NCBI RefSeq assembly: GCF_042140245.1
Contig: NZ_CP159483.1
Location: forward strand, 868,001-932,000
Length of the DNA: 64,000 bases
DNA from: MH13 sp042140245
GTDB lineage: Bacteria; Pseudomonadota; Alphaproteobacteria; Rhizobiales; MH13
Direction of reading: 5' to 3'
Position numbers and translations under genes: made by a program. This document shows positions 52,389 to 61,020 of the stretch, one piece after another; positions within the stretch are counted from its first letter, which is position 1; each line of letters opens with the position of its first letter. The notes under the pieces are model-generated. The model was not told where the DNA came from, ran no database searches, and was given only the letters and a program-made list of their open reading frames with translations.

Positions 52389-53270
52389 ATGGCTCCGCTC
52401 AATTACAATCATTTGCGCTATTTCCGCGCCGTTGCGCACACCGGCAACCTGACGCGCACGGCCGAACAGCTCAACGTGTCACAGTCGGCTTTGTCCGTGC
52501 AGATCAAGCGTTTGGAAGAACAGCTTGGTCATCAGCTCTTTGAGAGGCGTGGGCGAGCGCTGCACCTTACTGAAGCTGGGCGTCTAACGCTGGACCATGC
52601 CGATACGATTTTTGCGACCGGTGATGAGCTGCTTTCGACCTTGCGCCAAGAGGGGCAGGCGCGGCGGGCAGTGCGGGTGGGGTCGCTGGCGACGCTGTCG
52701 CGGAACTTTCAGCTGAGTTTTTTGAAGCCGTTGTTGGGTCGGGCTGACGTCGATCTCATCCTGCGCTCTGGTGGCGCTGAGGACCTTTTGCGTGGCTTGG
52801 AAACACTCAACCTTGACGTGGTGTTGATGAACCAACCACCGCCACGCGATGCCCTCTCCACCTTTGTGGCGCATCGGCTCGATGAGCAGGTCGTCAGCCT
52901 TGTGGGCACGCCAGAGCGGATTGCCGGTGAAACTGTTGAGGTGTTGCTTGCGACTCATCCGGTTGTTCTTCCGACCGCTGAAAGCAGCGTGCGCACCGGG
53001 TTTGATGCTTGGATGGAACGGCTTGATCTGCGTCCGCAGATCGCGGCCGAAGTGGATGATATGGCGATGATGCGTCTGCTCGCCCGTGAAGGTGTGGGAC
53101 TGGCCGTGCTGCCGCTGATCGCGGTGCAGGATGAGTTGGCAGCTGGCATGTTGGTGGAAGCCACGCCTCTGCCGGATCTGGCTGAGACGTTTTACGCGGT
53201 CACCATGGAGCGCACTTTCCCCAACCCGCTGGTCCGTGAGCTTTTGGTGGTTGATGAGGGCGAACGCTAG
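52389..53270 (+). CDS. LysR-family regulator divergent from dabBA
   Basis: 293 aa. The N-terminal winged helix begins MAPLNYNHLRYFRAVAHTGN and contains QLNVSQSALSVQIKRLEEQL; the effector domain follows. The sequence resembles the NhaR/CbbR-like branch more than amino-acid regulators, but this is only an impression. Position suggests control of the carbon pump. Its stop overlaps the end of the convergent HxlR gene by 4 bases. Confidence 0.9.
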   Translation: MAPLNYNHLRYFRAVAHTGNLTRTAEQLNVSQSALSVQIKRLEEQLGHQLFERRGRALHLTEAGRLTLDHADTIFATGDELLSTLRQEGQARRAVRVGSLATLSRNFQLSFLKPLLGRADVDLILRSGGAEDLLRGLETLNLDVVLMNQPPPRDALSTFVAHRLDEQVVSLVGTPERIAGETVEVLLATHPVVLPTAESSVRTGFDAWMERLDLRPQIAAEVDDMAMMRLLAREGVGLAVLPLIAVQDELAAGMLVEATPLPDLAETFYAVTMERTFPNPLVRELLVVDEGER

Positions 53271-53746
53271 TATTGACCCTTAACTTTGAGGGCGACGCGC
53301 GTGAGCGGCTGCTCCTTGCCCTCCTCGTCAACCAGCGCCACGCGAAGCGACTGCCCGGACTTGCGGTCCACGATGTCGACAGGCGAGTGCCCATCCAAAC
53401 AGTGCTCAACGCCCCATTCGGTCATGGCAATCAAAGTGATGGCAAGGTCGCGCCCCTTCTTTGTAAGGCCATAGGCATGGCGCGCGCGGGCGCCTTGTTC
53501 GCGATACTCGGTTTTTTCCAGCAACCCGTCGCGTACCAGCTTGCCCAGGCGATCGGTTAGCACCGAACGTGGCACGTTGAGATCGTCGCGAAAATCAGCA
53601 TGGCGCACCACGCCGTAAAACGCCTCGCGCAAAATCAGCAGCGACCAGCGATCTCCAAGAAGCTCAACCGCAGCGGCCATAGGGCACTGATCGATGGGCA
53701 CCGGTGCACGGTGTCTGACAGGAGGGTTGTTATCTGAGTTTGACAT
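53267..53746 (-). CDS. HxlR-family transcriptional regulator
   Basis: 159 aa winged helix. CPMAAAVELLGDRWSLLILREAFYGVVRHADF is the HxlR start segment (LGDRWSLLILREAF, RHADFRDDL), with recognition near VPRSVLTDRLGKLV. The second half forms the dimer arm plus a C-terminal extension of unknown role. Its own start codon lies inside an operator-like inverted repeat, which suggests autoregulation and control of the divergent SRPBCC gene. Confidence 0.9.
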   Translation of the reverse strand: MSNSDNNPPVRHRAPVPIDQCPMAAAVELLGDRWSLLILREAFYGVVRHADFRDDLNVPRSVLTDRLGKLVRDGLLEKTEYREQGARARHAYGLTKKGRDLAITLIAMTEWGVEHCLDGHSPVDIVDRKSGQSLRVALVDEEGKEQPLTRVALKVKGQY

Positions 53747-53780
53747 ATGAACTCAGATAGGTCAGATCTAGCTGAGTTCA
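53731..53780. promoter_or_regulatory. Triple half-site operator between the HxlR and SRPBCC genes
   Basis: Three copies of a CTGAGTT(CA) half-site in alternating orientation. TATCTGAGTT (53731-53740) and AACTCAGATA (53750-53759) form a perfect 10-bp inverted repeat with a 9-base spacer. The second also pairs with CTGAGTTCA (53772-53780) as TGAACTCAG/CTGAGTTCA with a 15-base spacer. The array covers the HxlR start codon and the divergent promoter. Confidence 0.7.
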
Positions 53781-53804
53781 AAATTAAAACCTAGATAATC
53801 AGCG

Positions 53805-54764
53805 ATGGAGCCTGACATGCCCGGAGATCAAATGCCTCACGATCACACGCCGTATGATCATGTGCCGCCAGCAGGTGCATTCTCGGTTTTACGAACTGCG
53901 TTTACCGCCAATCTGTTGTTCTCTTTGGCCTCTGCGGCAGTTTTTCTGGTGGGGGCGGAGGTGCTTAGCGTGCGGCTTGGCACCATTCCCGTCTGGCTGC
54001 TTCAGGCCCTTGGCGTTGGGCTTTTGGGGTTTGTCGGTCTCATCGCCTATGCCCTGGCACGGCTTCGGATCGGTTGGGCGCTGCTGATCAGTGTGCTCGA
54101 TCTTGGTTGGGTTATCGGAACGGTGCCCCTGGTTTGGGTGTCTGGGTTGCTGACGCCTTGGGGTGAAGGCGCAACGCTGGTTGTTGCCGCTTGTGTCGGG
54201 CTTTTGGCGCTCGCTCAGCTGTTCGGTATCCGCCATGCTTTGAAGGATCGGGCCGGCGGACCCGGGCACTATCGCCACTGCGTGCGGGTTCCGGTTACAG
54301 CCAGTGCCGATGCCATGTGGCGCGTGGTGGCTGACCTCGGTGCGATCCGTCACTACAGTGCAGGGCTTTCGGCCTCGGATATTCTAACGGGTGATGAGGT
54401 CACGAACGGGTCGGTGCGCCGCTGCACGGATCATCAAGGCCAAAGCTGGCAAGAAGAGGTCACCGCGTGGCGACCCGAGGCGCGCGCACTGGTCTTGCGG
54501 TTTCGCACCGAAGAACCTGACTTTCCTTTTCCGTTCGATACGATGGTTGGCGGATGGACTGTGCTTCCTGCTGCCGATGGCGCCCTTGTGGACATTTGGT
54601 GGTCTGTCACGCCGCGATCTCACCTGTTCGGCTGGCTGATCATGGCGCTTATGACCGTGCCATTGGATCGTGATGTTCGAAAAATCGTGGGTCGTATGGA
54701 GTCCAAGGCGTTGAACCGACCGCTTGATCTTTTGCGTGCCGACCTACGACTTTCCTACTGCTAG
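53805..54764 (+). CDS. Membrane-anchored SRPBCC-domain protein
   Basis: About 319 aa. Four hydrophobic helices fall between residues 30 and 150 (LFSLASAAVFLVGAEVL, VWLLQALGVGLLGFVGLIAY, WALLISVLDLGWVIGTVPLV, LVVAACVGLLALAQLF). A C-terminal START/SRPBCC ligand-binding domain follows, from VRVPVTASADAMWRVVADLG. SRPBCC domains bind hydrophobic ligands; the ligand is unknown. Alternative start ATG at 53832 has GGAG 5 bases upstream and may be the true one. Divergent from and probably regulated by the HxlR protein. Confidence 0.8.
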   Translation: MEPDMPGDQMPHDHTPYDHVPPAGAFSVLRTAFTANLLFSLASAAVFLVGAEVLSVRLGTIPVWLLQALGVGLLGFVGLIAYALARLRIGWALLISVLDLGWVIGTVPLVWVSGLLTPWGEGATLVVAACVGLLALAQLFGIRHALKDRAGGPGHYRHCVRVPVTASADAMWRVVADLGAIRHYSAGLSASDILTGDEVTNGSVRRCTDHQGQSWQEEVTAWRPEARALVLRFRTEEPDFPFPFDTMVGGWTVLPAADGALVDIWWSVTPRSHLFGWLIMALMTVPLDRDVRKIVGRMESKALNRPLDLLRADLRLSYC

Positions 54765-54877
54765 AGGCCCGCGTGGGGCGACATGGTCGCCTAAGACGGA
54801 TGGGTAAGGGCCTTTTCCGATCTCTTCCTCTACTATGTCAGTAATACTGACCTATTTGAGGAAGACGGAGGAAGCCC

Positions 54878-55357
54878 ATGACACGTTCAACATCTGCCTT
54901 GGCCGTGATGGCCAATGAGGTTGCACCGCGCACCAAGCCATCCAACTATCCTGAACCTTTTGCCTCCAGGGTTTCTGGTCGCGTCAAGCGGCAGCTGGGC
55001 GATGTCTTTGGGCTATCCAATTTCGGTGTGAACCTCACAGAACTGCCGCCCGGTGGCGAGTTGGCTCTGCTCCATAATCACAGTAAGCAGGATGAGATGA
55101 TCTACATTCTACGGGGCTATCCGACATTGCGCACCGATACAGGCGAGGAGGTTCTGACCCCTGGCATGTGCGCCGGGTTTCGTGCCGGTGGTGTGGCCCA
55201 TCAGCTGGTCAATCGCACTGGTGCACCGGTGGTGTATCTGGAGATTGGCGACCGCACGCCGGGTGATGAAGGATCTTACCCCGAAGACGATTTGAAGGCC
55301 GTGCTGGTGGATGGCGTTTGGGTGTTCACCCACAAGGACGGTACGCCTTACGCCTAA
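54878..55357 (+). CDS. Cupin-domain protein
   Basis: 159 aa single cupin_2 barrel. Motif 1 residues are in LALLHNHSKQDEMIYILRGYP (His, His, Glu ligands) and motif 2 in GMCAGFRAGGVAHQLVNRTG (His). This fits a small metal-binding cupin, possibly an isomerase or sensor. GGAGGA lies 8 bases before the ATG. A strong terminator follows, so it is probably a single-gene unit. Confidence 0.9.
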   Translation: MTRSTSALAVMANEVAPRTKPSNYPEPFASRVSGRVKRQLGDVFGLSNFGVNLTELPPGGELALLHNHSKQDEMIYILRGYPTLRTDTGEEVLTPGMCAGFRAGGVAHQLVNRTGAPVVYLEIGDRTPGDEGSYPEDDLKAVLVDGVWVFTHKDGTPYA

Positions 55358-55374
55358 TCGCGATCGTGCTAGAT

Positions 55375-55408
55375 GCACCCGCTGAGATGGCGGGTGCTTT
55401 TTGTTTTT
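55375..55408 (+). terminator. Rho-independent terminator after the cupin gene
   Basis: An 8-bp stem GCACCCGC / GCGGGTGC with a 7-base loop followed by TTTTTGTTTTT, 17 bases beyond the cupin stop. Confidence 0.92.
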
Positions 55409-55470
55409 GGCGGCATCGTCTTTGTCGTTATGAGAAGAGGCGCTGACAGAACGTAGGATGTGGAGAGGTA

Positions 55471-56166
55471 ATGGAAGAGCCCCTGCTGCTGCTTCCCGGC
55501 ATGATGTGTGATGGGCGGCTTTTTACCCCGCAGCTCCATGCATTCTCTGATGAACGGATGGTGACGGTTGGCGCGCTGACCGGTGTCAACACAATCGAAG
55601 GTTTGGCCGATCTCATTCTGGCCAATGCGCCACCTAGCTTTGCTCTGGCGGGCCTTTCCATGGGCGGCATCTGTGCGATGGAGATTGTCAGGCAAGCCCC
55701 TCAGCGTGTGACACGGCTTGCGTTGCTCGATACCAACGCTTTGCCGGATGCGCCTCACTTGGCGCCGGTGCGTGATGACCAGGTGCGCCGCGCGCTTGCA
55801 GGTGAGCTTCGAATGGTGATGCGCGATGAAATGAAGCCCAACTATCTGGCCGACGGGCCTGATCGACAAGCGATCCTCGATCTTTGCATGGCGATGGCGG
55901 AAACCCTCGGGCCCCAGGTGTTTGCCGATCAATCCTTGGCTCTTAAAGCCCGGCCAGACCAGTGCGAGACCTTGCGCGGTGTGACGGTGCCAACATTGAT
56001 CCTGTGTGGCGAAGATGATCGCTTGTGTCCGCTTGAGCGCCACACACTGATGCATGAGCTTGTGCCTGGTTCCACGCTCAGCGTCATCAAAGGCGCTGGC
56101 CATCTGCCAACGCTTGAACAACCCGCCGCTACCAATGAGATGTTGCGCAAATGGCTGACAGAATGA
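55471..56166 (+). CDS. Alpha/beta hydrolase
   Basis: 231 aa. The oxyanion turn is LLLLPGMMCDGRLF, the nucleophile elbow GLSMGGICAME (Ser near residue 68), the acid CGEDDRLCP and the histidine KGAGHLPTLEQP, so the triad is complete. It resembles 3-oxoadipate enol-lactonase and related esterases. The next gene starts at its stop codon (ATGA overlap), pointing to a short two-gene operon with the RraA-like protein, perhaps for an aromatic or keto-acid intermediate. Confidence 0.9.
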   Translation: MEEPLLLLPGMMCDGRLFTPQLHAFSDERMVTVGALTGVNTIEGLADLILANAPPSFALAGLSMGGICAMEIVRQAPQRVTRLALLDTNALPDAPHLAPVRDDQVRRALAGELRMVMRDEMKPNYLADGPDRQAILDLCMAMAETLGPQVFADQSLALKARPDQCETLRGVTVPTLILCGEDDRLCPLERHTLMHELVPGSTLSVIKGAGHLPTLEQPAATNEMLRKWLTE

Positions 56167-56861
56167 TCCCCGAAAGCTTGCTTGTGCTGTTGCGCTCTGT
56201 CGATACGCCAACGGTTTGCAATGCCATTGAGGTGGCGCAGGGCAAGCGGGGTTTTGACCGGTTTACGAAGGGCACAATGGTCCATTCCAAGCCGGGGGAT
56301 CCACCGATGGTCGGCTTTGCTCGGACCGCCACGATTGCAGGGCTGGAACCACCAAGTGAACCGGCTGACATGATCAAGGCGCGTCGGATGGACTATTTCC
56401 GGTCCATGGCGGCCGGACCGAACCCTTCTGTGGCGGTTATCGAAGACACAGACTTCCCCCATTGCATCGCTGGATGGTGGGGCGAGGTGAATGTGGCCGT
56501 GCACAAGGGCCTGGACATGGTCGGCGCGCTCACCAATGGTGTGATGCGCGATCTTGATGTTCTCGATGAGGGCTTTCCGGTGCTGGCCGGTTCAGTAGGG
56601 GTAAGCCATGGGTTCGTGCACGTGCGCAGCATTGGCGAGCCTGTGACCATTTTCGATCTGACGGTGCACCAGGGTGACCTTGTGCATGCAGACCGGCATG
56701 GTGCTTTGGTTGTTCCGCCCGATGTTCTTGACGGTCTTGAAGAGGCCATCAACACCGTGATCGCCAATGAAGCTATTGTGCTTGGCCCGGCGCGCGAGCC
56801 TGGCTTTGATATCCATCGACTGGAAGAGGCTTGGGCGCGTTTTGAGGCCGCCCGCACGTGA
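56163..56861 (+). CDS. RraA-like/HMG-aldolase-family protein
   Basis: About 232 aa. DTPTVCNAIEVAQGKRGF, GALTNGVMRDLDVLDE (arginine and aspartate of the aldolase/decarboxylase site) and VHQGDLVHADRHGALVVP are the conserved RraA/4-hydroxy-4-methyl-2-oxoglutarate aldolase segments. It is probably a metal-dependent aldolase or oxaloacetate decarboxylase rather than a true RNase E regulator. ATG at 56163 overlaps the preceding stop by 4 bases; an in-frame ATG at 56151 is an alternative. Confidence 0.88.
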   Translation: MIPESLLVLLRSVDTPTVCNAIEVAQGKRGFDRFTKGTMVHSKPGDPPMVGFARTATIAGLEPPSEPADMIKARRMDYFRSMAAGPNPSVAVIEDTDFPHCIAGWWGEVNVAVHKGLDMVGALTNGVMRDLDVLDEGFPVLAGSVGVSHGFVHVRSIGEPVTIFDLTVHQGDLVHADRHGALVVPPDVLDGLEEAINTVIANEAIVLGPAREPGFDIHRLEEAWARFEAART

Positions 56862-56969
56862 TGATCTCTGCCGAATCTGGTGGTCGCGTCGGCCTTAGGT
56901 CTCTACGCACTTATGCGCAATTGCGCTTCGGCTTGCTCCCTGCAACATAAGTTGCAAATGGATTGCAGT

Positions 56970-56986
56970 TTTAGAGTTGTTCTAAT
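56970..56986. promoter_or_regulatory. Candidate Irr box (ICE) upstream of the imelysin cluster
   Basis: TTTAGAGTTGTTCTAAT matches the iron-control element TTTAGAA-N3-TTCTAAA except for one base in each half. It is about 95 bases before the first imelysin start and points to induction or repression by iron through Irr. It shares layout with the site before bfr. Confidence 0.68.
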
Positions 56987-57078
56987 TTAAAACTCAAAAA
57001 CCGCCTGATCCTTTGCACGAAATCTCGATGGGGTTGCTGAACCGCAAGGTGTGCCCCCACAACGCAAGGGAAACACCC

Positions 57079-58374
57079 ATGTCATCATCTACGTCACTGA
57101 AAACATCAACACGCCGCCTGTTGCTGGCAACAAGCGCGCTGGCCGTTATGGCCTCGCCTGCCTTGACTATGGATGCCACGCCATCGGCTGTGCTGGACAC
57201 CTATGCCGACATCGCGCTGGCCGCTTACACCGACTCGCACACCACCGCTGTGGCGCTTGATGCTGCCATTGATGCATTGGTTGCCGATCCAAGCGAAGCA
57301 ACGCTGAACGCTGCCAAAGCTGCCTGGATTGCAGCGCGCGTGCCGTACCAGCAGACGGAGGTTTACCGCTTTGGCAATGCGATTGTGGATGATTGGGAAG
57401 GCCGTGTGAACGCCTGGCCACTCGATGAAGGCCTGATCGACTATGTCGACGCTGGTTATTATGGTGTGGAAAGCGACGAGAACGATCTTTTCACCGCCAA
57501 CATCATCGCCAACGAAACGCTGATGATCAATGGTGCGGAAGTTGTTGCCGCCTCGATCACACCTGACTTTTTGCAGAACACGCTGCACGAGGCCGGTGAA
57601 GTGGAAGCCAACGTGGCGACTGGCTACCACGCCATTGAATTCATGCTGTGGGGTCAGGATTTGAACGGTACCGGCCCAGGCGCTGGCAACCGCCCTTACA
57701 CCGACTTTGATGTCAGCAATTGCACAGGCGGATCGTGCGAGCGTCGCATTGAGTTTCTTGTTGCCGCCTCTGACCTTCTGGTCGCCGATCTTGAAGAGAT
57801 GGTGGGCAACTGGACCGAAGATGGTGCAGCGCGCACCACTTTGATGGAGGACGAAGATGCCGGGATCACCGCGATCCTCACCGGTATTGGGTCATTGTCC
57901 TACGGCGAGATGGCTGGCGAGCGCATGAAGCTTGGCCTGCTGCTCAACGACCCTGAGGAAGAGCATGATTGCTTTGCCGACAACACGCACAACTCGCACT
58001 ATTTCGATCAGATCGGCATCCGCAATGCCTATACCGGCACCTATCGCCGGATCGATGGATCCGTGGTTTCCGGGCCGTCCGTCTCGGATCTGGTGGCTGC
58101 CACTGACCCGGCGCTGGACGCTGAAGTGCGTGGCAAGCTCGATGCCACTGTGACGGCGATGGCCATCATGCGTGCGCGTGCTGAAAGCATCGAGGCCTAC
58201 GACCAGATGATTGGTGAGGGCAATGAAGAGGGCAATGCCACCGTGCAAGCTGCTATTGATGGTTTGATCGATCAGACCCGTTCCGTGGAGCGTGTTGTGG
58301 CTCTGCTTGATTTGGATGCCATTGAGTTTGAAGGCTCCGACAGCCTGGACAACCCAACGGCTGTTTTCCAGTAG
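57079..58374 (+). CDS. Imelysin-family periplasmic iron-uptake protein
   Basis: 431 aa. A signal peptide with twin arginines (STRRLLLATSALAVMASPAL) is followed by the imelysin (peptidase M75) domain. The key block GYHAIEFMLWGQD (His184, Glu187) is intact, and RVPYQQTEVYRFGNAIVDDW is typical. A cysteine pair in SNCTGGSCERR may be a disulfide. These IrpA-like proteins bind iron and help uptake; they are not peptidases. Start at 57079 with AAGGGA upstream; the frame opens earlier at 57013. First gene of a four-gene iron cluster. Confidence 0.92.
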   Translation: MSSSTSLKTSTRRLLLATSALAVMASPALTMDATPSAVLDTYADIALAAYTDSHTTAVALDAAIDALVADPSEATLNAAKAAWIAARVPYQQTEVYRFGNAIVDDWEGRVNAWPLDEGLIDYVDAGYYGVESDENDLFTANIIANETLMINGAEVVAASITPDFLQNTLHEAGEVEANVATGYHAIEFMLWGQDLNGTGPGAGNRPYTDFDVSNCTGGSCERRIEFLVAASDLLVADLEEMVGNWTEDGAARTTLMEDEDAGITAILTGIGSLSYGEMAGERMKLGLLLNDPEEEHDCFADNTHNSHYFDQIGIRNAYTGTYRRIDGSVVSGPSVSDLVAATDPALDAEVRGKLDATVTAMAIMRARAESIEAYDQMIGEGNEEGNATVQAAIDGLIDQTRSVERVVALLDLDAIEFEGSDSLDNPTAVFQ

Positions 58375-58382
58375 GGCGGTGC

Positions 58383-59945
58383 ATGGCACTTTCCTTCAAT
58401 GCAAAATGGATCGGGGCGGGTGGTGCAACCACCTGCCTCGTCGCTTTTGGTTTGCTGCTGGCCGATGCCAGCGGCCTTTGGGCGAGCAGCGATGATCCGC
58501 TGCCCCACCGAACCGATCTAAGCGCTGCTGACCGGGTGCGCGTGGCATCTGTTCTTGCCAGGCCTGAAAGCTTTGAGACGGCGCAGCCTTTTGAGGCCAT
58601 GTCTGGCGGTGCGGCCACTTTTACCGGCACGCCTGATGGCAACGCGTTTTCGCGTTTTTCGCAGAACCTATCCTTCGAGCAGGAGGCTGATTTCAACATC
58701 GGCGACTCGCTGTTCACCAAGCTTTGGGTGTCGTCGCCTTCATCCACGCAAGCCTCTGATGGGCTGGGTCCGCTGTTCAATGCGCGCTCTTGCCAGAGCT
58801 GCCATTTGAAGGATGGACGTGGCCATCCGCCGGTCGATGCCAATGACAGCGCGATCTCCATGTTTCTGCGCCTCTCGGTTCCACCACGGACGCCCGAGGA
58901 ATTCGCCGCGCTGGAGAGCCGGGCTTTGTTGCGCATTCCCGAGCCAACCTATGGCGGGCAGTTCCAGGATCTTGCTGTGCCTGGTTTGCAGGCCGAAGGC
59001 CGCATGGTGATCACCTATGACGAGGAAGAAGTTGTGTTGGCCGATGGCGAGGTGGTGAACCTGCGCCGTCCCACCTATTCCGTGGCTGATCTTGGCTATG
59101 GTGAGATGGATCCAGAGGTCATGCTTTCCCCGCGCGTCGCCCCACCCATGATTGGCTTGGGGCTGATCGAGGCGATCCATCCTGATGATATTTTAGCGCT
59201 TGCCGACCCTGATGATGAAGATGGCGATGGGATATCCGGTCGCCCTAGCTGGGTGCTGGAGGAGCAATCAGGCGAGCTGGCGCTGGGTCTTTTCGGTTGG
59301 AAAGCTTCCAATCCCACCGTGCGCCAACAATCAGCGGGTGCCTTCTCAGGCGATATAGGTATTTCAACCCCAAGCGTTCCCGCGGCGCATGGCGATTGCA
59401 CCGAGAATCAACCCGATTGCTTGGCGATGCCAACTGGTGTTCAAGCGCGCCTCGGCGACACCGAAGCGCCTGATCCCGTGCTCGATTTTGTAACGTTTTA
59501 CGCCGCCAATCTTGCGGTTCCGATGCGCCGCAATGTCGATGATCCTGAGGTTTTGCGCGGCAAAGCGCTTTTCCACGATCTGGGCTGTCCTTCCTGTCAC
59601 CAACCCAATTATGTGACCAGCCGCGATGCTGCGACCGATGCGCATCAATTCCAGCTCATCTGGCCGTACTCTGATTTTCTGTTGCATGACATGGGCGAGG
59701 GCCTGGCCGACAATCGCCCTGTGGGCGACGCATCGGGCAGCGAATGGAAAACCCCGCCCCTTTGGGGCATTGGGTTGACCGAAACGGTGAATGGACACAC
59801 CCAGTTTTTGCACGATGGGCGTGCGCGCTCACTGCTGGAGGCTATTCTTTGGCACGGCGGCGAAGCTGAAGATGCGCGCGATTCCGTTGTTGAACTTGGC
59901 ACCCAAGATCGCGGTGCGCTGATCGCCTTTTTGGAGAGTCTTTAG
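58383..59945 (+). CDS. Di-haem oxidoreductase (DUF1111, thiol-oxidoreductase-like)
   Basis: 520 aa. An N-terminal hydrophobic signal/anchor (residues 12-35) and two cytochrome c haem sites, CQSCH (137-141) and CPSCH (near residue 403), are visible, with a MauG-like arrangement of the second half. It is regularly found between imelysin genes, and probably moves electrons for iron oxidation or reduction in the periplasm. The 8-base and 0-base gaps to its neighbours show one operon. Confidence 0.92.
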   Translation: MALSFNAKWIGAGGATTCLVAFGLLLADASGLWASSDDPLPHRTDLSAADRVRVASVLARPESFETAQPFEAMSGGAATFTGTPDGNAFSRFSQNLSFEQEADFNIGDSLFTKLWVSSPSSTQASDGLGPLFNARSCQSCHLKDGRGHPPVDANDSAISMFLRLSVPPRTPEEFAALESRALLRIPEPTYGGQFQDLAVPGLQAEGRMVITYDEEEVVLADGEVVNLRRPTYSVADLGYGEMDPEVMLSPRVAPPMIGLGLIEAIHPDDILALADPDDEDGDGISGRPSWVLEEQSGELALGLFGWKASNPTVRQQSAGAFSGDIGISTPSVPAAHGDCTENQPDCLAMPTGVQARLGDTEAPDPVLDFVTFYAANLAVPMRRNVDDPEVLRGKALFHDLGCPSCHQPNYVTSRDAATDAHQFQLIWPYSDFLLHDMGEGLADNRPVGDASGSEWKTPPLWGIGLTETVNGHTQFLHDGRARSLLEAILWHGGEAEDARDSVVELGTQDRGALIAFLESL

Positions 59946-61019
59946 ATGCGTCACCTTATTGCTGCGACTTGCTTGACCTTGATGGCGTTGCCCGCATCCG
60001 CGCAAAGCGATCTTGGGGCCATCACACGTGGCATGATCGAGGGGCATATTCTGCCCGCCCACGCGACATTGATGGGCGTGGCCGATCAGCAAGTTGTCAT
60101 CACCGAGCAGATGTGTGCCGCGCCGTCAACGGAGGCTTTGGAGGCCGCGCAAGCTGGGTTTGCTGATCTGGTGGAGGCGTGGTCTGCTGTGGAGTTCATC
60201 CGCTTTGGACCGGCCCGTGACGACAATGCCCTTGAGCGCTTGTTCTTCTGGCCAGACCGCAACGGTCGTGGCCTCAACCAGGTGCAAGGCGTGCTTGCAA
60301 CGCAAGATGAGAGCGTTACCAGCGTGGAAAGCCTGCAGGGAAAAAGCGTTGCACTGCAAGGGCTTCTGGCACTGGATTACGCGCTCTTTGGTACAGGTTT
60401 TGAGGCTCTGGCAGAGGGCGATATGCATCGCTGCGCTTACGCGCAGGCTATTGCAGGCGCCATCGCCGACACATCATCTGACCTCTTTGAAGGATGGAGC
60501 GGTCATGAGGGCTATGGCGCTTTGATGCTCTCGCCTGGGCCAGACAATGCGGTCTACAGAACCGAAGGTGAAGCGTTGCAGGAGCTGCTGCGCGCCATGG
60601 CTGAACAGTTGCAGATCATCCACGATGCCAAGCTTGTGCGTGTGGTTGGAACCTCACCGAGTGAGGCGCGCTATCGCCGCGCGCCTTTCTGGCGATCAGG
60701 TCAAACCTTGCCCTCGATCCTGGTCAATGCTGAGGCGATGCTAAGCCTGAACGAGGCTGGTCGGTTTGCCGATCTCTTGCCGGAGCAGGCGCAGCGCTAT
60801 GCGGGCACCGTGCGGTTTGAGCTTGGCCAAATTGTAAGCCGATTGGATGCTCTTATCGAAAGCGGTGATAGCTTGGAAACGCTCGTCACCAGCGAAGATA
60901 CGCATGGCAGGATTGCCAGTGTGGCGCTGCCTTTGGCAGGGGCCATGCGGGTGGTGGGCGAGGTCTATCCGGCTGAGTTGGGCTTGACGATGGGGTTCAA
61001 CTCCCTGGACGGCGACTAG
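59946..61019 (+). CDS. Second imelysin-family protein
   Basis: 357 aa. A signal peptide (MRHLIAATCLTLMALPASA) leads to a divergent imelysin domain. AWSAVEFIRFGPARDDN and LLALDYALFGTG correspond to the imelysin blocks, but the GxHxxE core is not conserved here: Ala-Leu-Asp-Tyr replaces it. It may be a partner subunit that lacks the iron site. It starts directly after the di-haem gene stop and ends 1 base before the DUF1513 gene. Confidence 0.9.
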   Translation: MRHLIAATCLTLMALPASAQSDLGAITRGMIEGHILPAHATLMGVADQQVVITEQMCAAPSTEALEAAQAGFADLVEAWSAVEFIRFGPARDDNALERLFFWPDRNGRGLNQVQGVLATQDESVTSVESLQGKSVALQGLLALDYALFGTGFEALAEGDMHRCAYAQAIAGAIADTSSDLFEGWSGHEGYGALMLSPGPDNAVYRTEGEALQELLRAMAEQLQIIHDAKLVRVVGTSPSEARYRRAPFWRSGQTLPSILVNAEAMLSLNEAGRFADLLPEQAQRYAGTVRFELGQIVSRLDALIESGDSLETLVTSEDTHGRIASVALPLAGAMRVVGEVYPAELGLTMGFNSLDGD

Positions 61020-61020
61020 C

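Noticed and set aside
55369..56211. Minus-strand ORF of 280 codons opposite the alpha/beta hydrolase
   Set aside because: The plus-strand frame has a full catalytic triad and coupled neighbour; the minus frame covers the cupin terminator and has no motif.
56163..56861. True RraA regulator of RNase E
   Set aside because: The operon with an alpha/beta hydrolase and the aldolase-type motif favour an HMG/CHA aldolase-like metabolic enzyme.
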